Notes under the pieces: generated by a model
Told to the model about the DNA's origin: nothing
What the model saw: only the letters and a program-made list of their open reading frames with translations
The model's database searches: none
Program-made: the position numbers and the translations under genes
Source: Mesostigma viride
Lineage: Eukaryota; Streptophyta; Mesostigmatophyceae; Mesostigmatales; Mesostigmataceae
Length of the DNA stretch: 64,000 bases
Assembly (NCBI GenBank): GCA_009746045.1
Contig: RPFO01000082.1
Span: 1,226,177-1,290,176, forward strand
Direction: 5' to 3'
Shown here: piece after piece, positions 56,481 through 64,000 of the stretch
How the letters are laid out: each line of letters opens with the position of its first letter
Position numbering within the stretch: the stretch's first letter is position 1

Positions 56481-59270
56481 GCTATTGGGGGCCAGTAAGA
56501 CGGGGCCACCGCCGCCGACCCTCGTTTTACTCGCCAGCCCTATTTCAATTCAGGGGCCGGCGCTTACCGCAGCAGTCAGGCTCTGGGACGGGCCCCTAGT
56601 ATCCAGGAAATTTTGCCTGGAGATGTCACCCCTCCTCAAGATTGCAACGCTGTTTGCCCACCGCATCCATGCGGTGGGCATGGAGCTCCCCTAATTTCGG
56701 ACAGTGGCACAAGTAGCACTTCACACCTTACTCCCAGCCGAACGTTCCCCAGGCTGCCCGGCCATGCTAGCGCAACAAGAACAAATGCATGGTCCCCATC
56801 CCAATTACGTAAGGTGCATCACATTGATGGCCCGCCATCACCTAGTAGCAGTGTGCCATCCCTCTCCACCTCAACCTACTCTGAAAGGCCAGGGCCCCAA
56901 CAAACCTTTCAAGACATAGCACTCCTCAAAGAAGGCAACCCCTAGCTCAAAGAAGGCGAGGCGGTTTAGGTCTACTAGGGGGGCTTTGGGTAAGTTAAAA
57001 GATGGTAGAGGAGTTCACGAACACAGGCCACAGCAACGACAACCTGCTTCACCTGCTGCATCCATACATCACAAGTCATAAACTGCACAGCCTGGCATGA
57101 TTGCCTAACTAGGGGCACGTGATCCAAGATGCCCTTCAGGCTCACCCCAGCACACCGGCCCATCCTCACCACCCAACTGGTCATAGTCATCTACAGTGGC
57201 ATCAAACTCATCTAGGACAGAGTGCAGTGAAGGCAACATATAGACGTCCTCAGATCAGAATATAGACGTCCTGACACAATTGAATAAGAACGTGGCTGCT
57301 ACCTACTGCCCTTAAAAAACAATGTCGATTGCTTGCACATATACGCATTCTTGATTCTTCAAACAAGCATGCTAACACGTACCTTCACAGCACATCCCAA
57401 GGTTGACATCCATCGAGCTTTGTCAACGAGCATGATGACTTCCTGATGCAAACTTAGCTGTCAAGCTAGGATCGAGGAGGAAAGCTAGGTAAATAGATGA
57501 GATAGACCCCCAACAGCACCTTCCTGCACCAAAACCATGACAATATCATCCAGAGCTTGCTAAAGACGTACAGCTAACCGGTAGCGGGCGACCTTGCTTG
57601 CAGTCCAGGTTCAGCGCGAACATCTCGTGTCAGCAACCGGCGGAGATGGCGGACGCGAACCCACCGATACTATAAAAGCAAGTCATCAGACTATTTCGAT
57701 CGGGGAGTGGTGAACGGCTTGGAACACCGAAGCCGTATGCCGCGACAAAAGCCTTAAGTTTTTCTCGGAAATACACGCCTGGATGTGGATTAGGGCACCG
57801 TTGTTGTGCTTGTGCTTGCGTTGCGAGCAGGCAACCAGTGTATCTTGCAGTGTCGAGCAGTAACAGATGGTGGCGCGAGAGCAATATGTGACTTTTAAAT
57901 CATGGCTATACACAGCTTACACCTCGGCAGGCATGTTGGAACAAACCCCGGCCGCCATGCCGTGAGCCGAAAAAAAGGAAGAAACGCATCAAGCCGGAAG
58001 GACGGCCGGCCGTAAACGTCACTGAAAACAGCAAAATCTGACCTGCCGGCAGGTAATGCGACAGCCTGGAAATGTGATTCGTTTCTCGAAAAACTGATTA
58101 GCGCTCGTGAAAGTAGACTTGAAGCCCATTCGGATTCGACCTTTTGGGAATTGTGAGCTTCCAACAAAAAAGTTTCCCCCTCAATTAATAAACATGCATT
58201 TTCGCTGCCAATTCCAGATCTGGCGGACACAAAAAATCAGCGTCTCAGATTGCGAATATTATTTTGACGCATGAACATACACGAGTAATATCTACCACGC
58301 ATCATCGCAAAGCAGGAGAGTTTACGCGTCGTTTGCATCCATCGAAGTGACTTAGCATGATAGTTGACTTCTGACTGATATTCCGGCGGACATAGGGTCG
58401 ACAGCCATGCGAGGTGGAATTTTTCTGGTCCGTCGTCCTCAATGCGACGCGTTCGCGCCAAAATTTCCAGGATCTCATGTAACCGGACGGACCGATTGTA
58501 GGTGATGTGAACCATGTGCATGATGCAGTGGACGTGATAATAGTTAATTATTTAAAATTATTCATTATTGCATGGTGTTTGAGCGTCGCGTCTCGCGAAG
58601 TGGGCGTTGACCATGGCCGAGTGCTTTGTCCTTTGCCGTCTTGACAAACACATCGTTTACTAGGTAGCCAATGTCCTGCGTCTAGCAATGTGTTTATATT
58701 TACATTTATATTCATATTTGCGTCTTCCAATAAATGAGCTGAAAGACCCAGTTTGTCGTCTCCACGCTACTTGCTTGCCACGAGATACTCACTAGCCTCC
58801 AAAGTGCCTTTGCTAAGGAGGCGTTGTTGGCAGCTGCGGACACTGCAGTGATCTTGCAGTCATGCACGTAATGGCCCCTGAGCCCTCAATGTCTGGTGAG
58901 GTGGCTGCATGTAAAACACTGCGAGCACCCTGAACAAGCATCCAAACAGCACACGCAACTTCACACATTTGAGCAAGTCAGTGTGACTTATTTTAAGCCC
59001 ACAAATTGTTGGCACATAACACTACGCACCATGTGTTGTAGGAAAACACAGCCAACCTTCAAAGAGAAGTTAGTGATACGAGACATTCTTCTCGTAGCCA
59101 TTTAAACATGTCCTTGCTAATCCACAAACTTGACGAGAATCAACGTGAAGAAGGACATGGTGTGCTCTACATAATTCTATTCAGCCATGGAGAAAAAAGA
59201 GCTGGAAACTGTCAGGAAAAGCATGCAAAGTCAACATTTACAACCCCACCAATACCACCGCCACTGACAC
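56481..59270. other. Unique DNA between satellite arrays, part 2
   Basis: Only short frames (the longest about 120 codons) without known motifs. No RNA gene or promoter recognised. Confidence 0.4.
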
Positions 59271-59280
59271 CCGAAGATCA

Positions 59281-59958
59281 TCCCCTTCCCCCCTACAACC
59301 CATCACCCCCTCCCCCCTCCCCCCCCTTGCCCCCCCCCCCCCTCCCCCCCTCCCCCCGCCCCCCCCCCCCCCCTCCCCCCTCCCCTCCCCCTCCCCCCCT
59401 CCCCCCTCCCCCCCTCCCCCTCCCCCCCTCCCCCCTCCCCCCCTCCCCCCCTCCCCCCCTCCCCCCCTCCCCCCTCCCCCCTCCCCCCCTCCCCCCTCCC
59501 CCCCTCCCCCCCCTCCCCCCTCCCCCCCCTCCCCCACCTCCCCCCCTCCCCCCTCCCCCCCTCCCCCCCTCCCCCCTCCCCCTCCCCCCTCCCCCCCTCC
59601 CCTCCCCCCCCCCCCCCCCCCTCCCCCTCCCCCCTCCCCCCTCCCCCCCTCCCCCCCCCCCCCCCCCCCCCCCCCTCCCCCCTCCCCCCCTCCCCCCCCT
59701 CCCCCCCTCCCCCCTCCCCCCTCCCCCCCTCCCCCCTCCCCCCCCCCCCCCTCCCCCCCCCCCCTCCCCCCGTCCCCCCCCCCCTCCCCCCCGTCCCCCC
59801 TCCCCCCGTCCCCGTCCCCCCCGTCCCCCTCCCCCCTTCCCCTTCCCCCCCTTCCCCCCTCCCCTTCCCCCTTCCCCCCCTTCCCCCCCTTCCCCCCTTC
59901 CCCCCCTTCCCCCCCTTCCCCCCTTCCCCCCTTCCCCTTCCCCCCTCCCCCCCTTCCC
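59281..59958. repeat. C-rich (CCCCCCT)n tract
   Basis: About 680 bp of C5-C8 runs separated by T, later with CGT and TTCCCC variants, ending in the assembly gap. The proline-rich and glycine-rich frames across it are artefacts. Confidence 0.95.
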
Positions 59959-60082
59959 NNNNNNNNNNNNNNNNNNNNNNNNNNNNNNNNNNNNNNNNNN
60001 NNNNNNNNNNNNNNNNNNNNNNNNNNNNNNNNNNNNNNNNNNNNNNNNNNNNNNNNNNNNNNNNNNNNNNNNNNNNNNNNNN
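59959..60082. other. Assembly gap (124 N)
   Basis: A run of N joins the C-rich tract to satellite array 2. The true distance and orientation across it are unknown. Confidence 0.99.
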
Positions 60083-63000
60083 CGTCCGGCACTTTGAAGC
60101 CCGCCGGTGCTATAATTCCTATCGTCCACGCATGTTTTCCCCTGCCTCAAACCGCACGTTGCATTTAAATCTGGAGCCCAAAATTCACTGAAAACGTGTG
60201 CCAGCCGGTAGCAAACTGGGCCAAGCTGCCACGGAATGGTGGTACGCCTGCCGTCCGGCACTTTGAAGCCCGCCGGTGCTATAATTCCTATCGTCCACGC
60301 ATGTTTTCCCCTGCCTCAAACCGCACGTTGCATTTAAATCTGGAGCCCAAAATTCACTGAAAACGTGTGCCAGCCGGTAGCAAACTGGGCCAAGCTGCCA
60401 CGGAATGGTGGTACCGCCTGCCGTCCGGCACTTTGAAGCCCGCCGGTGCTATAATTCCTATCGTCCACGCATGTTTTCCCCTGCCTCAAACCGCACGTTG
60501 CATTTAAATCTGGAGCCCAAAATTCACTGAAAACGTGTGCCAGCCGGTAGCAAACTGGGCCAAGCTGCCACGGAATGGTGGTACCGCCTGCCGTCCGGCA
60601 CTTTGAAGCCCGCCGGTGCTATAATTCCTATCGTCCACGCATGTTTTCCCCTGCCTCAAACCGCACGTTGCATTTAAATCTGGAGCCCAAAATTCACTGA
60701 AAACGTGTGCCAGCCGGTAGCAAACTGGGCCAAGCTGCCACGGAATGGTGGTACCGCCTGCCGTCCGGCACTTTGAAGCCCGCCGGTGCTATAATTCCTA
60801 TCGTCCACGCATGTTTTCCCCTGCCTCAAACCGCACGTTGCATTTAAATCTGGAGCCCAAAATTCACTGAAAACGTGTGCCAGCCGGTAGCAAACTGGGC
60901 CAAGCTGCCACGGAATGGTGGTACCGCCTGCCGTCCGGCACTTTGAAGCCCGCCGGTGCTATAATTCCTATCGTCCACGCATGTTTTCCCCTGCCTCAAA
61001 CCGCACGTTGCATTTAAATCTGGAGCCCAAAATTCACTGAAAACGTGTGCCAGCCGGTAGCAAACTGGGCCAAGCTGCCACGGAATGGTGGTACCGCCTG
61101 CCGTCCGGCACTTTGAAGCCCGCCGGTGCTATAATTCCTATCGTCCACGCATGTTTTCCCCTGCCTCAAACCGCACGTTGCATTTAAATCTGGAGCCCAA
61201 AATTCACTGAAAACGTGTGCCAGCCGGTAGCAAACTGGGCCAAGCTGCCACGGAATGGTGGTACCGCCTGCCGTCCGGCACTTTGAAGCCCGCCGGTGCT
61301 ATAATTCCTATCGTCCACGCATGTTTTCCCCTGCCTCAAACCGCACGTTGCATTTAAATCTGGAGCCCAAAATTCACTGAAAACGTGTGCCAGCCGGTAG
61401 CAAACTGGGCCAAGCTGCCACGGAATGGTGGTACCGCCTGCCGTCCGGCACTTTGAAGCCCGCCGGTGCTATAATTCCTATCGTCCACGCATGTTTTCCC
61501 CTGCCTCAAACCGCACGTTGCATTTAAATCTGGAGCCCAAAATTCACTGAAAACGTGTGCCAGCCGGTAGCAAACTGGGCCAAGCTGCCACGGAATGGTG
61601 GTACCGCCTGCCGTCCGGCACTTTGAAGCCCGCCGGTGCTATAATTCCTATCGTCCACGCATGTTTTCCCCTGCCTCAAACCGCACGTTGCATTTAAATC
61701 TGGAGCCCAAAATTCACTGAAAACGTGTGCCAGCCGGTAGCAAACTGGGCCAAGCTGCCACGGAATGGTGGTACCGCCTGCCGTCCGGCACTTTGAAGCC
61801 CGCCGGTGCTATAATTCCTATCGTCCACGCATGTTTTCCCCTGCCTCAAACCGCACGTTGCATTTAAATCTGGAGCCCAAAATTCACTGAAAACGTGTGC
61901 CAGCCGGTAGCAAACTGGGCCAAGCTGCCACGGAATGGTGGTACCGCCTGCCGTCCGGCACTTTGAAGCCCGCCGGTGCTATAATTCCTATCGTCCACGC
62001 ATGTTTTCCCCTGCCTCAAACCGCACGTTGCATTTAAATCTGGAGCCCAAAATTCACTGAAAACGTGTGCCAGCCGGTAGCAAACTGGGCCAAGCTGCCA
62101 CGGAATGGTGGTACCGCCTGCCGTCCGGCACTTTGAAGCCCGCCGGTGCTATAATTCCTATCGTCCACGCATGTTTTCCCCTGCCTCAAACCGCACGTTG
62201 CATTTAAATCTGGAGCCCAAAATTCACTGAAAACGTGTGCCAGCCGGTAGCAAACTGGGCCAAGCTGCCACGGAATGGTGGTACCGCCTGCCGTCCGGCA
62301 CTTTGAAGCCCGCCGGTGCTATAATTCCTATCGTCCACGCATGTTTTCCCCTGCCTCAAACCGCACGTTGCATTTAAATCTGGAGCCCAAAATTCACTGA
62401 AAACGTGTGCCAGCCGGTAGCAAACTGGGCCAAGCTGCCACGGAATGGTGGTACCGCCTGCCGTCCGGCACTTTGAAGCCCGCCGGTGCTATAATTCCTA
62501 TCGTCCACGCATGTTTTCCCCTGCCTCAAACCGCACGTTGCATTTAAATCTGGAGCCCAAAATTCACTGAAAACGTGTGCCAGCCGGTAGCAAACTGGGC
62601 CAAGCTGCCACGGAATGGTGGTACCGCCTGCCGTCCGGCACTTTGAAGCCCGCCGGTGCTATAATTCCTATCGTCCACGCATGTTTTCCCCTGCCTCAAA
62701 CCGCACGTTGCATTTAAATCTGGAGCCCAAAATTCACTGAAAACGTGTGCCAGCCGGTAGCAAACTGGGCCAAGCTGCCACGGAATGGTGGTACCGCCTG
62801 CCGTCCGGCACTTTGAAGCCCGCCGGTGCTATAATTCCTATCGTCCACGCATGTTTTCCCCTGCCTCAAACCGCACGTTGCATTTAAATCTGGAGCCCAA
62901 AATTCACTGAAAACGTGTGCCAGCCGGTAGCAAACTGGGCCAAGCTGCCACGGAATGGTGGTACCGCCTGCCGTCCGGCACTTTGAAGCCCGCCGGTGCT

Positions 63001-64000
63001 ATAATTCCTATCGTCCACGCATGTTTTCCCCTGCCTCAAACCGCACGTTGCATTTAAATCTGGAGCCCAAAATTCACTGAAAACGTGTGCCAGCCGGTAG
63101 CAAACTGGGCCAAGCTGCCACGGAATGGTGGTACCGCCTGCCGTCCGGCACTTTGAAGCCCGCCGGTGCTATAATTCCTATCGTCCACGCATGTTTTCCC
63201 CTGCCTCAAACCGCACGTTGCATTTAAATCTGGAGCCCAAAATTCACTGAAAACGTGTGCCAGCCGGTAGCAAACTGGGCCAAGCTGCCACGGAATGGTG
63301 GTACCGCCTGCCGTCCGGCACTTTGAAGCCCGCCGGTGCTATAATTCCTATCGTCCACGCATGTTTTCCCCTGCCTCAAACCGCACGTTGCATTTAAATC
63401 TGGAGCCCAAAATGCACTGAAAACGTGTGCCAGCCGGTAGCAAACTGGGCCAAGCTGCCACGGAATGGTGGTACCGCCTGCCGTCCGGCACTTTGAAGCC
63501 CGCCGGTGCTATAATTCCTATCGTCCACGCATGTTTTCCCCTGCCTCAAACCGCACGTTGCATTTAAATCTGGAGCCCAAAATGCACTGAAAACGTGTGC
63601 CAGCCGGTAGCAAACTGGGCCAAGCTGCCACGGAATGGTGGTACCGCCTGCCGTCCGGCACTTTGAAGCCCGCCGGTGCTATAATTCCTATCGTCCACGC
63701 ATGTTTTCCCCTGCCTCAAACCGCACGTTGCATTTAAATCTGGAGCCCAAAATGCACTGAAAACGTGTGCCAGCCGGTAGCAAACTGGGCCAAGCTGCCA
63801 CGGAATGGTGGTACCGCCTGCCGTCCGGCACTTTGAAGCCCGCCGGTGCTATAATTCCTATCGTCCACGCATGTTTTCCCCTGCCTCAAACCGCACGTTG
63901 CATTTAAATCTGGAGCCCAAAATGCACTGAAAACGTGTGCCAGCCGGTAGCAAACTGGGCCAAGCTGCCACGGAATGGTGGTACCGCCTGCCGTCCGGCA
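60083..64000. repeat. 170-bp satellite array 2 (about 23 copies, open-ended)
   Basis: Starts at position 12 of the unit and continues in the same orientation as array 1. The second unit is 169 bp (GTACGCCTG). The last four full units share a T-to-G change (63414, 63584, 63754, 63924). The array runs off the window. Confidence 0.97.

Noticed and set aside
59108-60097. Proline-rich 329-codon protein
   Set aside because: It runs through the C-rich tract and across N bases; the opposite strand is equally open.

Overview
The window looks like nuclear DNA of a repeat-rich eukaryote, most plausibly a green alga of the Chlamydomonas/Volvox type. The basis is a GC-rich intron-containing gene for a plant-type JmjC histone demethylase (JmjN, JmjC, C5HC2, no ARID or PHD), GT-AG introns all in phase 0, microsatellites on almost every scale, and non-LTR retrotransposons of two classes. 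The species cannot be fixed from the sequence. No tRNA, rRNA, CRISPR or prokaryote-style operon was seen.

Layout. 1-7.4 kb is a graveyard of retroelements: a frameshifted RTE-like LINE on the minus strand (1.3-3.7 kb) with relatives and tiny 3'-end insertions, a decayed LINE with a restriction-like endonuclease (RLE) on the plus strand (4.1-5.7 kb), two SINE-like families, and ORF1-like scraps. 7.9-22.4 kb on the minus strand is one gene: nine exons reconstructed here code for about 1,496 residues, and six of its eight introns each carry a different tandem array (40, 15, 34, about 36 and about 19 bp units, and GGGT/GGGA/CCCG tetranucleotides). 22.4-26.1 kb has no recognisable gene.

26.07-35.80 kb is a Ty3/gypsy LTR retrotransposon on the minus strand with 563-bp LTRs that look identical, a 5-bp ACCTG target duplication, a tRNA-iMet-like primer site and a purine tract. 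Its gag-pol is broken, and a 1.7-kb TTAA-flanked, piggyBac-like element sits inside it. 36-42.4 kb is AT-rich repeat-derived DNA with a long duplication and several hairpins.

42.47-49.86 kb holds an RLE-class LINE on the minus strand, preceded by two tandem 988-bp copies of its 3' end. Its coding region reads, N to C: PHD finger, unknown domain, RING-H2, C2H2-like fingers, reverse transcriptase (YLDD), CCHC and RLE nuclease, broken only by four same-direction frameshifts, three of them at runs of 6-8 G. Its 5' end abuts a 170-bp satellite: 30 apparently identical copies (49.86-54.97 kb), a 4.3-kb unique stretch, a C-rich tract and a 124-N gap, then about 23 more copies running off the end. 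The 170-bp period and the LINE association make a centromeric or heterochromatic setting plausible, but this is inference.

How the parts relate. The only clear host gene is the demethylase, a putative H3K4-type chromatin regulator. Everything else is mobile or tandemly repeated DNA.
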